The notes: generated by a model from the letters alone, not told the origin. Shown: positions 17,904-26,969, counted from the first letter of the stretch. The stretch: 64,000 nucleotides of DNA from Pseudoramibacter alactolyticus ATCC 23263 (GCF_000185505.1 NZ_GL622359.1:1089412-1153411); one strand, 5' to 3'. Translations and numbers: made by a program.

Positions 17904-18350
17904 ATGCGCATTTCTGCAAAAGGCCGTTACGGCATCGCGTCGATGATTGAATTGTCCTGGATGAGCCGGGAGGGCCACCACGTCCCCGTGGCGATCCTCG
18001 CGGAAAATCTCGGCATCTCCAAAATTTATTTAGAACAAATTTTCTCCCTGCTCAAACGAAGCGGCCTCGTCGCCTCGGTCAAGGGGGCTCAGGGCGGCTA
18101 TCACCTGGCGAAGCCGGCATCGGAAATCAGCGTTTACGAAATTTTGAAGGCGCTGGAACAAATCCTGTTTGAACCCACCGAATCCTCCGTTGACGAGCGG
18201 GCGCCGGCCATTGAATCGGTCATGCAAAAGGACGTGTTTCGCCCGCTGGACGCAACCATCGAAACCCTGCTCGCCAAAATCCGCCTCTCCGATTTGCTCG
18301 AGGATTATATCAATCAGAAAAATCAGAATAATTTTATGTTTTATATTTAG
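17904..18350 (+). CDS. Rrf2-family transcriptional regulator without Fe-S cysteines
   Basis: A 148-residue Rrf2 winged-helix protein. The N-terminus MRISAKGRYGIASMIEL, the recognition helix region ISKIYLEQIFSLLKRSGLV and the wing SVKGAQGGYHLAKPAS are diagnostic. The protein contains no cysteine at all, so it cannot bind the Fe-S cluster of IscR or NsrR and is closer in logic to CymR-type members that respond to a protein or small-molecule partner. Ribosome site AGAGGTAAG. It stands alone between two terminators, next to the AT-rich island. The target genes are unknown. Confidence 0.92.
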   Translation: MRISAKGRYGIASMIELSWMSREGHHVPVAILAENLGISKIYLEQIFSLLKRSGLVASVKGAQGGYHLAKPASEISVYEILKALEQILFEPTESSVDERAPAIESVMQKDVFRPLDATIETLLAKIRLSDLLEDYINQKNQNNFMFYI

Positions 18351-18358
18351 ACGCGAAA

Positions 18359-18394
18359 ACCTCCGCCTCCCAATCGGGAGGCGGAGGTTTTTCT
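18359..18394 (+). terminator. Strong terminator after rrf2
   Basis: A perfect 12-base-pair stem (CCTCCGCCTCCC with its complement) and a four-base loop followed by TTTTTCTTTT. It marks the left edge of the AT-rich island. Confidence 0.95.
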
Positions 18395-18439
18395 TTTATA
18401 GGCTTATCACCTGTAACACAAAAAGCTCTAACATCTGAT

Positions 18440-19336
18440 TTAAAGTTCTCTTAAAGATAATTTTAATGGTTCTTCTCTTCCAGCATAGACCTGAGAATCA
18501 CACTGTTCCAATTGCTTCTTATTAAATGTATTCACCATCTTTGAGCTTGCAAATATCATTTTATTCGCAAATTTTTTCATCTTTTTAAACATGTAATCTC
18601 GATGATACAAAGCTAACATAAGGTGTGATGAAATCGGAAAATATATTACTGTTGTTAGATTTAAAAGACCATTTTGAAAAGGCGCAGCATTCAAAGTGGC
18701 ATTATCCATAAACATCACTGGATTATCACTTGTAATAAAGAGATCTTCGGCATTTGATTTATATACAATCCAAATTTGATCTAAAAAAAACATATCTAAA
18801 TTTTTATGACCACTCATCGCAATTCGTGCATAAATTTCTTTGAAAAAATTTTCATTAGCTTGAAAGTCTTTAAGATACTTTACTGCTTTTTTGTTATTTT
18901 TAAACTGATGTTTCCCTTTTTCGATAACTTTTGGCAAAAGTTCATTGCTGCGCCTGTTTTCATATTATCGTGCAATTTTTCCCCGATATAATTGATGAAC
19001 CATCCCTTTGGCCAGCATTCTCTTAACCTCTTCTTGTAATACAGATGCTCCTTCCTTAACCAAGACACTGCTTGTTTTTGAAATTAATTTTGATAACGCC
19101 CTTTCAAAGTCTGGCTCTACTTCTTTTGAGTAAAAGTTTTCCCATTTATAACTATCATTTTCCCCTAATGTATAAAAGTCCTTGGTGACAGATATATTTT
19201 TAATGCTATTTTTATAAAGTTTGCATTTCTTTTTATCAAAAACATATAAACGCTTTACTCCGTCTATATCAAAGTTTTTCAAGTATAGTCTTGGAACTGT
19301 ATGTTGCCGAGTTGGACCTTTAATATATTTTTTCAT
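18440..19336 (-). pseudogene. DUF4238 protein interrupted by one stop codon
   Basis: A DUF4238-type reading frame of 299 codons read 19336 to 18440. The N-terminal part has RQHTVPRLYLKNF and the C-terminal part LFITSDNPVMF, both hallmarks of DUF4238. The halves are in the same frame and separated only by a TAA at 18965-18967; reading through gives IAR-stop-YENRRSNELLPKV without other damage. It is therefore a single nonsense mutation, a suppressed codon or a sequencing error. DUF4238 has no established biochemical role; members often occur near defence genes, and here it lies downstream of a Type III restriction operon. Base composition is much more AT-rich than the backbone. Confidence 0.82.
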
Positions 19337-19575
19337 TTATAATATTTTCTGATGTGTAATCAATCTTCCTTTTTTGAAGTGCTTGACGATCAATTGTATA
19401 GAGTCCGTGTTTTGAAATTCTATCGTTCGTAACAATAACATCTTTCCCCATTATATTTTCATATTTTTCTTTTGTATCTTTTCTTCTATAAATTGAAATT
19501 CTGGATTGCTCTGCCAACTTTCTTCAATATCAGTTAATGAGTTTAGTATTGTATTGTCTTACCTCTATTTAACAT
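19320..19575 (-). pseudogene. Small gene remnant between res and DUF4238, probably frameshifted
   Basis: After the res gene, AGGAG precedes an ATG at 19575 (MLNRGKTIQY, then a stop). A second frame continues LNSLTDIEESWQSNPEFQ and a third, from about 19517, continues KYENIMGKDVIVTNDRI to a stop at 19320, which overlaps the DUF4238 start by 17 bases. Joined across two shifts, one in an A-rich run, these give one plausible product of about 85 residues. The alternative is an intact 65-residue protein starting at TTG 19517. No family is recognised. Confidence 0.4.
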
Positions 19576-19617
19576 TCTTTCTTTCTCCTAACAAACAATC
19601 TAGATGAACTTTTGTTT

Positions 19618-22230
19618 TTAAAGCTTTTCTATCCACTTATTTATGGCTTTCTCAAATTCATCTATCCTGTTTTCCTGATTGAAGAACGGGAATCCGATGA
19701 TTTTATAATCATCTGCAAACAGCCCTTTAACAGAATGCTCTTTTTCAATCTGCATTGAAAATGCTTCTTTCCAAGCATCATTATCCAAGAGTTGATTGCC
19801 TTTAGGCTCAACATATCCCTGATAAGTGAGACTTCCTTCGCTTCTTTGCTTTCTTACAAACAGCAAAAAGTCAGGTTCAAATCGCTCTCCAGCTTCAAAA
19901 GAATATATAACCAATTCAGGAATTCTTTCATTCCTAACAACATAGTATTCCAGGTTCTTTTCTTTCAGTTTTGGCTCTATGTGTGTTTTAAAATACTTTA
20001 CAAAAAGCTTCTCTTCGCTTGTTCCATAGTTGTCATTAAATACATACCAACTTTCATTTCTTAAGTCTAATCTGTATTCTTCATTGGAGCAGTTGTTTTG
20101 AGAATTTCCTTTCCCGCCATTTCCTTCAATTGACCCTAAACTGATTTTCTTATCTTTCAAAATCACTTTAAGCTGCTTAGGTTCAAATTCTTTAGAGCCT
20201 ACATATTCAGGCTTGATAGCCATAACATACGATGCAACTTTTACTAAGGCGTGCTTCACAGCTGAAAATAAAATCTTTCCATTAACTTCATCTTGAGAAT
20301 ATGTTATTTCCACATTAGAGTTTCCGAGAAACTCATCTGAAGTTAAAAACTCCCTCATGGATTTTAGAGATGGATATTTCTCTTTAAGTATGTCAAAACG
20401 AAGTTCCTCAAAGCATTCTATAGCCCCGAGCAAGATATTATAATCTATATCCTTGAATTTAATACTCTTCAGATTTGTCTTAATGGTACTTGTGTTTGAA
20501 GTATCATCGCCTATAAGATTTACAATATTTCCTTTGCCAGAAAGAGCCGTGTAGTAATATGTTTTTGTCCTCATACTCGGCTCAATGGAACGCACTTCTT
20601 CTCGTTCTTTAAGCAATCTCTTATTCGAAAATACATAACTTTTCTTATAGAAATCACTGTCTTTAAACTCATCTTTAAGTCTGTATTCCAAAACAATCGG
20701 ATTAGGTGCCTGCAATCCTGTTTCTATAAGGGCATTCTTTAATTCCGATATATATCTTGAGTCATTTTTACTGTGAAAGTACATTGTTTCCAAAATACGA
20801 TTCGGATTCGATATATCACCGTCAAATTTTCTTTTAAATTTAAGTTCCTCATCATCTACAACAAATGGGCAATATCTTGCTCCTCTTCCGATAAGCTGTG
20901 CTTCTTTAACTGTATAGGAGCCAACTTTACCAGCCTTACCGCTTGCCTGTCTCGTATCATATAGACGAACTATATCAAAGAGATTAAGTACATCCCAGCC
21001 TTCATTGAGCATATCTACCGCAAAGATAAGTCTAATCGGATTATCAAGATCTTCCAGGGAATTGACTAACAACTGATTTTCTTTGTTATTATCCGAAGAA
21101 CCATTCATTATTATCGAAGTGTCTTCGGTAAAAGCAGTCTTAATCGACTGTTCTAAAAGCTCTAAAGTATCGTCCTTTTCCTTAAAATAATTTATCGCTT
21201 CCGTCAATTTTTCGATTCCAACTAATTCCAAGTTCCGAAGCTCGTAACTCGTCAATTCCTTTACTTTCTTAAAAAACTCAGCATAGAAACTTTTTGACTC
21301 GTCTATCTTTTTCGATTTAAGCATAACCACAGGCTTAATATTGAGTTTTAAGTCAGCAAACAAAAACCTCCTATACTCACTCATTACCAGAGCCATAAGC
21401 GTTCTTGTCCATAAGTCGGTATCCGTTGCGAAATTCTGAAAGTCTTTTGTATAGCCGCTTTCCCTAAAAGAAATAAGCGGATAGTTAAAGATGATTTTGT
21501 CCTTATATTTCTGTAACACATTTGCATCTTTTAAATCACAAGTAGCCGTAAATTCAAGCATAATGCTATCCCTATTTCGTGATAAAGCATTGGTAACGGA
21601 ATATTCCCAGCTTTTGGCGGCGGCTTCTTCATCTTTAGTAGGTTTCTTAGTTAATGAATTAATGTGATGGCTCTCATCAGAAATAAAAACTACTTTATTA
21701 TTTTCAAAGTCATCATAAGTCAGTGAATTTTCTTTTGCTTCAAATAAATCCATATGAAGCTTTTGGGTAGTAGTAAACAATATTTCAATATCATCATCCA
21801 AAACATTGCCACTAAAGTTTTCAACCCTTTTTATCTTGACCTTTTTTCCTAAGTACTCAACAACATCATTGAACAGATACTTATTTGAAAGCGGATTGAT
21901 AAAATTATCAATCGTTTTTTCAAGAACATTGGTCTGATTGACGAAGAATAAAAACTTTCTATACCCCTTTGTATATAAGTACAATATCAGACCTGCCATA
22001 ATGACAGTTTTACCACTACCTGTTGCCATATGAAAAAGAGTATGAATTTGCTTATTTTTTCTTAATCCTTCATTGTCAAAATATAAAGCAAAGTTTGTAA
22101 AGGCATCAATCTGATACTCTCTTAGAGAAATTCTCTTTGAGAGTCCGCTTTTGATAATTTCAGGAAAATCGACGCTCATACCAACTTCTTTTGCAACATC
22201 TAATTTTTCGTATAAAAACTGTTCCGACAT
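19618..22230 (-). CDS. res: Type III restriction endonuclease, Res subunit
   Basis: An 870-residue Res protein that with Mod forms a Type III restriction complex; it uses ATP to move or signal along DNA and cuts when two unmethylated sites are found. Superfamily 2 helicase motifs are visible: Walker A ATGSGKT (about residue 70), DESHH motif II (about 187), and LIGRGARYCPF motif VI (about 470). Near the C-terminus FEPDFLL and VEPKGNQL form a PD-ExK nuclease site. The start is ATG 22230, chosen for its GGAGG site; 16 further upstream codons lie inside mod. It begins one base after the mod stop, so the two are one operon. AT-rich codon use marks transfer. Confidence 0.95.
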   Translation of the reverse strand: MSEQFLYEKLDVAKEVGMSVDFPEIIKSGLSKRISLREYQIDAFTNFALYFDNEGLRKNKQIHTLFHMATGSGKTVIMAGLILYLYTKGYRKFLFFVNQTNVLEKTIDNFINPLSNKYLFNDVVEYLGKKVKIKRVENFSGNVLDDDIEILFTTTQKLHMDLFEAKENSLTYDDFENNKVVFISDESHHINSLTKKPTKDEEAAAKSWEYSVTNALSRNRDSIMLEFTATCDLKDANVLQKYKDKIIFNYPLISFRESGYTKDFQNFATDTDLWTRTLMALVMSEYRRFLFADLKLNIKPVVMLKSKKIDESKSFYAEFFKKVKELTSYELRNLELVGIEKLTEAINYFKEKDDTLELLEQSIKTAFTEDTSIIMNGSSDNNKENQLLVNSLEDLDNPIRLIFAVDMLNEGWDVLNLFDIVRLYDTRQASGKAGKVGSYTVKEAQLIGRGARYCPFVVDDEELKFKRKFDGDISNPNRILETMYFHSKNDSRYISELKNALIETGLQAPNPIVLEYRLKDEFKDSDFYKKSYVFSNKRLLKEREEVRSIEPSMRTKTYYYTALSGKGNIVNLIGDDTSNTSTIKTNLKSIKFKDIDYNILLGAIECFEELRFDILKEKYPSLKSMREFLTSDEFLGNSNVEITYSQDEVNGKILFSAVKHALVKVASYVMAIKPEYVGSKEFEPKQLKVILKDKKISLGSIEGNGGKGNSQNNCSNEEYRLDLRNESWYVFNDNYGTSEEKLFVKYFKTHIEPKLKEKNLEYYVVRNERIPELVIYSFEAGERFEPDFLLFVRKQRSEGSLTYQGYVEPKGNQLLDNDAWKEAFSMQIEKEHSVKGLFADDYKIIGFPFFNQENRIDEFEKAINKWIEKL

Positions 22231-22231
22231 A

Positions 22232-23980
22232 TTAGACCTCCGCATAGAAAGATTTTGTGAACGCCTTATCTGACTCATTTATAGCATAGCTTTCATCATC
22301 AATATCCGAGTAGTTTACATAGAGCTTGTTCTTATCGACTAAGCTGATAAGAGCCTTTTTCTTCTCTTCCAATTCCAATGAATTAAATTCTTCATCAGCT
22401 TTCTCCAACTCTATCCTTGTGATATATGGGATAATACGCTCATCAGTATAGATTTCACTCTTTATTTCAGAGATTGTTTCTTCTGAGGCTGATTGGATTT
22501 TTTCAATGAGAGTACTTGCGTTTTCAAGGAGCTCGCAGTAAACAAAAGAGCCACCACCCTTCCATTCTACAAATTTAGAAATTCCTGCGGTATCACCACC
22601 TATAACTTTCTGTAATCTTGGTAATATTAAATCTATTTGATTCACCATTTGCTCAACTCCAATATATTTCCGATTAAGTTTATGAGCTGTAGCTGCTGAT
22701 GTTCCAGTGCCTATATGAAAGTCGAGAACTAAATCACCTTCATCTGTTGCCATTTCAAGAATACGCTTAATTAATGCTTCTGGTTTCTGCCCACCTTTAA
22801 ATTCTTTCAATACTTCAACATCTGTTTTATTTCCGTCTTTATATGCTCGTGGATCAGCATATACCTGTTGAATATCATTCCACACAGTTGAAAGTGGCAC
22901 GCCTTTGCTCTCATCAAGATATTGTTTTGTCCAAATCGGATTTCCATTTTCATCTTTTCCTCTTTGCCTTCGTCGATACTTTCTCCCATCATCATCTATA
23001 TATTTAAACCAGTCTTTTATGTATTTTTCACTATATGGAACATAAACTCTATTTTGTTTGCGCTCAGAATATGATTTGGCATAATGCAAAATATAATCAT
23101 GTATATTTACAGGCTTTGGGGTTGCTGCTCGCCCTCCAGAAGGAGAACCATATGCCCAAATTATTTCTTCAACAAAATTATCTTCACCAAATATTCCATC
23201 ACAAAGAGTTTTCAAATAATGAGATTGATTTATATCAATATGAACGAAAATATTGCCTGTTACATGTAAAAGTCTTTTTGCTAATTCCAAACGATTTTTC
23301 ATAAAAACAAGCCATGTTGAACGAGAAAATTTATCATTGTAATTGAAACTATCTGATCCAGTATTAAATGGTGGATCAATGTAAACACACTTAACTTTGC
23401 CCTCATATCGCTTTAATAAGCTTGAAAGAGCAATCAAGTTATTGCCTTTGATAATCAAGTTGTCCTTCTCATCAAAAGTAATATTTTCTTCTATGCCGTC
23501 TTTCGAATATCTCTTTGCGTTAGTAAAAACTTTCGGAGCAAGCATTTTACTAATCTCATCGCTTGCAATGGTCTCATTATAGAAAATCTCGTTTCGTTTT
23601 TGGTCATCTTTATCTTGTCCACCTTCAAGCACGCAATCTTTATATGGAAAATCTAAAACCACATCATTTGACTTTGAAATAAAATCTCCATTGTGCGTTA
23701 AACCAATTTTATTTGTATATCTCGTATATGAGTCCGGCAAAAATTCTTTAGATTCAATAAACCAGGCAAACTTCTGCTTGTCAAAAACAAGTGTGCCGTT
23801 TACATTCTCAAAAAATCTTTCTTTAATTTTTTCATCAGATAAAAGTAAAGACAATAATTCTTTGTTCATAGTCATCACATCGCTATAAACCATTGCCTTG
23901 AGCAATTTACCATCATCAGAAATATACTTTGAATTTGTCTTTAATACTCCCACGACTATTTCAAAAATGTTTTTATTCAT
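22232..23980 (-). CDS. mod: Type III DNA methyltransferase, Mod subunit (N6-adenine)
   Basis: A 582-residue beta-class adenine methyltransferase. Catalytic motif IV DPPFNTGSDSF occurs at about residue 200 and the SAM motif I LDFHIGTGTSAATAHK at about 410, the order expected for beta-class Mod enzymes; the region between carries the target-recognition domain, and IGVEQM follows motif I. Mod alone protects host DNA by methylating one strand of its asymmetric site, and it guides Res. No phase-variable simple repeats are seen in the gene. It follows the small XRE gene with no gap and precedes res by one base. Confidence 0.95.
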   Translation of the reverse strand: MNKNIFEIVVGVLKTNSKYISDDGKLLKAMVYSDVMTMNKELLSLLLSDEKIKERFFENVNGTLVFDKQKFAWFIESKEFLPDSYTRYTNKIGLTHNGDFISKSNDVVLDFPYKDCVLEGGQDKDDQKRNEIFYNETIASDEISKMLAPKVFTNAKRYSKDGIEENITFDEKDNLIIKGNNLIALSSLLKRYEGKVKCVYIDPPFNTGSDSFNYNDKFSRSTWLVFMKNRLELAKRLLHVTGNIFVHIDINQSHYLKTLCDGIFGEDNFVEEIIWAYGSPSGGRAATPKPVNIHDYILHYAKSYSERKQNRVYVPYSEKYIKDWFKYIDDDGRKYRRRQRGKDENGNPIWTKQYLDESKGVPLSTVWNDIQQVYADPRAYKDGNKTDVEVLKEFKGGQKPEALIKRILEMATDEGDLVLDFHIGTGTSAATAHKLNRKYIGVEQMVNQIDLILPRLQKVIGGDTAGISKFVEWKGGGSFVYCELLENASTLIEKIQSASEETISEIKSEIYTDERIIPYITRIELEKADEEFNSLELEEKKKALISLVDKNKLYVNYSDIDDESYAINESDKAFTKSFYAEV

Positions 23981-24199
23981 TTATTTGTCCTCCTCAGCAT
24001 TTTTATCAATACAAATCAGATCTCCTATATCTGTATCAAGCTCTTCACAAATTTTCCCTATTACAGATAATGAGACGGCTTCTCCTCGAACCATCTTAGA
24101 TATTGTTGTTGGAGATACACCTGTTCTATCAACCAAATCTTTTTTCTTCATGTTCTTATCTATCAACACTTTCCAAAGACCATTGTAGTTAAATTTCAT
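23981..24199 (-). CDS. Small XRE-family helix-turn-helix regulator (controller-like)
   Basis: A 72-residue Cro/CI-type DNA-binding protein consisting almost only of the helix-turn-helix domain (KKDLVDRTGVSPTTISKMV as helices 2-3). ATG 24199 has a GGAGGAA site; the frame is open 14 codons upstream but unsupported. The stop directly abuts the mod ATG, so it is the first gene of the restriction operon. By position it resembles controller proteins that delay restriction until methylation is established, or a repressor of the operon; this role is inferred. Confidence 0.88.
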   Translation of the reverse strand: MKFNYNGLWKVLIDKNMKKKDLVDRTGVSPTTISKMVRGEAVSLSVIGKICEELDTDIGDLICIDKNAEEDK

Positions 24200-24243
24200 T
24201 ATTATTCCTCCAAATTCCAACTTGCTGGATTTTTTATACATAA

Positions 24244-24252
24244 ATTATAACA
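24244..24252 (-). promoter_or_regulatory. Extended -10 of the xre-mod-res operon
   Basis: Minus strand reads TGTTATAAT about 45 bases before the XRE start. The -35 region is not recognisable, as often with extended -10 promoters. Confidence 0.55.
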
Positions 24253-24635
24253 TAAATCCCATCTTTTAGCTATTGCACAAAAACAAAAAATTAATCGGTG
24301 CAACTAAAAGTCCACACCAACATACCTTATTTTCTGTTTTCTTTTTCTCTGTTAGCTTCATCTGAACCCTATCCTATATTTCTTAATTAGTCCGAGTACA
24401 GATCCCTCCTTTTCTTCTGTTTTTTCACCTACTTTTCTGCTTTGAAAGTCTTTGATGAAAGGATTATTGTATTGCTATGCTCTTTATCTTTATCATCAAT
24501 GGGAGTTCTTATCTATCAAAATAACTTTATAAAATCGCTTGCTTAAATTTTCTTATCATAAGCACAATTTGTTCTAAAATGGCAATTCTTTTCGTAACGA
24601 TAAATCTTCAAGAATGAATTTACCAAACCATACCA

Positions 24636-24667
24636 CACAAAAAAGCCCGGACAACTCCGGGCTTTTG
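24636..24667. terminator. Terminator after murE
   Basis: AAAGCCCGGA/TCCGGGCTTT ten-base-pair stem, four-base loop, with a T-run on the minus strand. Confidence 0.9.
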
Positions 24668-24682
24668 AGGATATGCACTTTT

Positions 24683-26167
24683 TTACTTCCCAATTTTCTC
24701 CTGTTCAATCACGTCCAAAATCACGGCCTTTTCGTAATACGGGCGGACGCCGTTCCGGCTGGTCTCCGTTTTCTCGTGGCCCTTGCCGGCAAAGATCACC
24801 ACGTCATCCTTTCGGGCGTGGGTCAGGGCGTAAACCGTCGCCTCCCGCCGATCCGCAATGCGGGTGTATTGATCCGTGATCGGGCGCACCGCGGCTTCGA
24901 TATCGTCGAGAATGGCCTCCGGATCTTCGCTGCGGGAGTTGTCCGAGGTAAGCACGGAGAAATCCGCCTCCTTCGCCGCGATGGCTCCCATCAGCGGGCG
25001 CTTGCCGTGATCCCGGTCGCCGCCGCAGCCAAACACGGCGATCACCCGGCCCCGCGCCAACTCCTTCACCGTTTTCAAGAGATTCTCCAGGGCGTCCGGC
25101 GTGTGGGCATAGTCCACGACGATATCAAAATCCAAGTTGGTCTTGATGCGCTCCATTCGCCCTTCCACCACCGGGGCATCGGCGAGCGCCGCTTTGATGG
25201 CGGCCCAGTCGATGCCCTGTTCTCTGGCGGCGATGATGGTACCCACGGCGTTATAAACCATGAAGCGGCCCAGCACATCCAGGAAAATGGTTTCTTTTTC
25301 ATCGCCGGCCTGCAGGGTGAAGGTGCTGCCGCCGGTGGTGCAGTCGACGGCGGAAAGCCTGTAATCCGCCGCCGGATCCTCGCCGTAGGTGATGATTTTT
25401 AATTTCGGGTGGCGCTCGCGGATGCGGTTGATCAGCTTTCTGCCCCAGGGATCGTCCCGGTTGATAATCGCCGCCTTTTCCGTCTGGTCGAACAGGCGCG
25501 CTTTGGCCTCAAAATAAGCTTCAAAGGTTTTATGATAATCCAGATGATCCTGGGTCAGGTTGGTGAAGAGCGCATAATCAAAATGCACATCCGTCAGACG
25601 GTCGAGATCGAGCGCCTGAGACGAGGCTTCCATCACCAGATCGGAACAGCCGGCCGCCACCGCCTCGGCGATAAATGCCTGGGTGTCCCGCGATTCGGAA
25701 GTGGTGCGGCCCTTGTTGTCCAAAACGGCATCGCCGATCTGGTTGTCGATGGTGCCCATCCGGGCACATTTTTTGCCCGCGGCGCGCAAAATGCCGGTGA
25801 GAAAATAGGTCGAGCTGGTTTTGCCGTTGGTGCCGGTGATCCCGGTGACGGTGATCTTCTCCGACGGGTGGCCGAAGAATCGACTGGCGATATGCCCGAG
25901 CAGCCTGCGGCAGTCCGTCACCTTCAGATACACCACATCGTCATGGTAGCGGGCGAGATCCGCCTGATGCACGATCACCGCCGCCCCTTGCTCGATCGCC
26001 GCCTCCACAAAGCGATGGCCATCGGTGGCAAAGCCGAAGATCGCCACAAACATGGCCCCCGGCCCTACCCGGCGCGAGTCATAGGCCACATCGGTGATCG
26101 CCTCGGTCCGATCGCCGTTTCGCACTTCCAAAATTTCCTCTTCCGTTAGCAGGTCGCGATAATTCAT
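24683..26167 (-). CDS. murE: UDP-MurNAc-tripeptide synthetase (third stem residue)
   Basis: ATP-dependent Mur ligase that adds the third amino acid to UDP-MurNAc-L-Ala-D-Glu. It has 494 residues. The ATP loop TGTNGKTSSTYFL is at 111-123; the central domain has NLTQDHLDYH, and the C-terminal domain has VDYAHTPDALEN and FGCGGDRDHGKRP. The residue-3 specificity motif is DNSR (409-412), close to the DNPR of diaminopimelate-adding enzymes but with Ser for Pro, so the amino acid added is uncertain. ATG 26167 has a GGGGGAG site; the longer frame upstream runs into the preceding gene. It is the last gene of the long minus-strand cluster. Confidence 0.94.
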   Translation of the reverse strand: MNYRDLLTEEEILEVRNGDRTEAITDVAYDSRRVGPGAMFVAIFGFATDGHRFVEAAIEQGAAVIVHQADLARYHDDVVYLKVTDCRRLLGHIASRFFGHPSEKITVTGITGTNGKTSSTYFLTGILRAAGKKCARMGTIDNQIGDAVLDNKGRTTSESRDTQAFIAEAVAAGCSDLVMEASSQALDLDRLTDVHFDYALFTNLTQDHLDYHKTFEAYFEAKARLFDQTEKAAIINRDDPWGRKLINRIRERHPKLKIITYGEDPAADYRLSAVDCTTGGSTFTLQAGDEKETIFLDVLGRFMVYNAVGTIIAAREQGIDWAAIKAALADAPVVEGRMERIKTNLDFDIVVDYAHTPDALENLLKTVKELARGRVIAVFGCGGDRDHGKRPLMGAIAAKEADFSVLTSDNSRSEDPEAILDDIEAAVRPITDQYTRIADRREATVYALTHARKDDVVIFAGKGHEKTETSRNGVRPYYEKAVILDVIEQEKIGK

Positions 26168-26204
26168 CTTCTCCCCCTCGTCGTCACATTTAAAATTAGT
26201 CCCA

Positions 26205-26969
26205 TTATACCTTAATTGTGCCCGGGCGTCCACCGGCCGCATCGCGGATCAGCGCAATCCCCGCCACTTCGCAGTCGGCCATGGCAAAGTCCGCTGCCGC
26301 CGGCCGGCGCAGATATTCAAAATAGGCGCGGCTGCGCGCCATCGAAAAAGTTTTTGCCCGGGCGGCCAGCGCGCGAAACACGGGCCCCGCCGTGGCAAAG
26401 CCCGACGCATCCGGAAAATAATCCAGGTCGATATCCAAAATGAGCGGCCGGTTTTGGGGCAGTGCGCCGAAATCGGATCCCGCCGCGGCAAACATCGCGT
26501 CGGACAGATCGCCGAAATACGCTTCAGGCACCAGATAATGGCGGCCGCTGGCGTATTCGTGGCGAGCCATGCAGTTGATCATGTGATAATCCGCGAGATA
26601 GCCCAGGGCCATCGCCGTGTTGATCTGCTCATCGTTGTTCATAAGCGGCATTTGCCCCAACAGGCTCCCCTCGTCCTCCGGATCGATTTGCGCCAGCAGT
26701 CTGGCGCTGTGTTTTTGGGTGAGCGCCTCGGCGCCAGCCGGATCCCTGGCGACGGCCTTCTGGTAGCTGGCGAGCCAGAAGGGCGGATCCGTGTCCGGAT
26801 GAAAGTCGATGCTCACCAGCACCGCCGGGATGCGGGTCTTTTGCCAGAGCGCCGCCCAGAGCAAAATCGCGTATTGATGGTCGTCCACCACGCCGACGGC
26901 CCGCCCGTCGGGAAGGGATTCCTGCCGGAAGTGCTGCGCTGCCCGCCAATCTTTTGTCCCCTCAGCCAC
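26205..26969 (-). CDS. UPF0489 (C5orf22-like) arginase-fold protein
   Basis: A 254-residue member of UPF0489, a family of unknown function related in fold to arginase. Visible motifs are VVDDHQYAILLW, VSIDFHPDTDPPFW, INCMARHEY and ILDIDLDYFPD; the paired Asp/His residues look able to bind metal. The start is a GTG whose bases overlap the dus stop (eight-base overlap) with GAGG upstream, so translation is coupled to dus. No substrate is known for the family. Its place between a tRNA-modifying enzyme and murE does not by itself tell the function. Confidence 0.8.
   Translation of the reverse strand: MAEGTKDWRAAQHFRQESLPDGRAVGVVDDHQYAILLWAALWQKTRIPAVLVSIDFHPDTDPPFWLASYQKAVARDPAGAEALTQKHSARLLAQIDPEDEGSLLGQMPLMNNDEQINTAMALGYLADYHMINCMARHEYASGRHYLVPEAYFGDLSDAMFAAAGSDFGALPQNRPLILDIDLDYFPDASGFATAGPVFRALAARAKTFSMARSRAYFEYLRRPAAADFAMADCEVAGIALIRDAAGGRPGTIKV

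Larger units (their letters stand above)
24200..24682. other. AT-rich intergenic right edge of the island
   Basis: About 480 bases without a credible gene on either strand. It contains the restriction operon promoter, long AT-rich filler and, at its right end, the murE terminator. No integrase, transposase or convincing flanking repeat is seen. Confidence 0.6.

Noticed and set aside
18880-19068. A 62-residue frame spanning the DUF4238 stop codon
   Set aside because: It is in another frame from both DUF4238 halves, which join in frame across one stop; this frame carries none of the family motifs.
18414-24648. Possible attachment-site repeat ACACAAAAA at both ends of the AT-rich island
   Set aside because: Only about nine low-complexity bases match, no integrase gene is present, and no tRNA end is involved.
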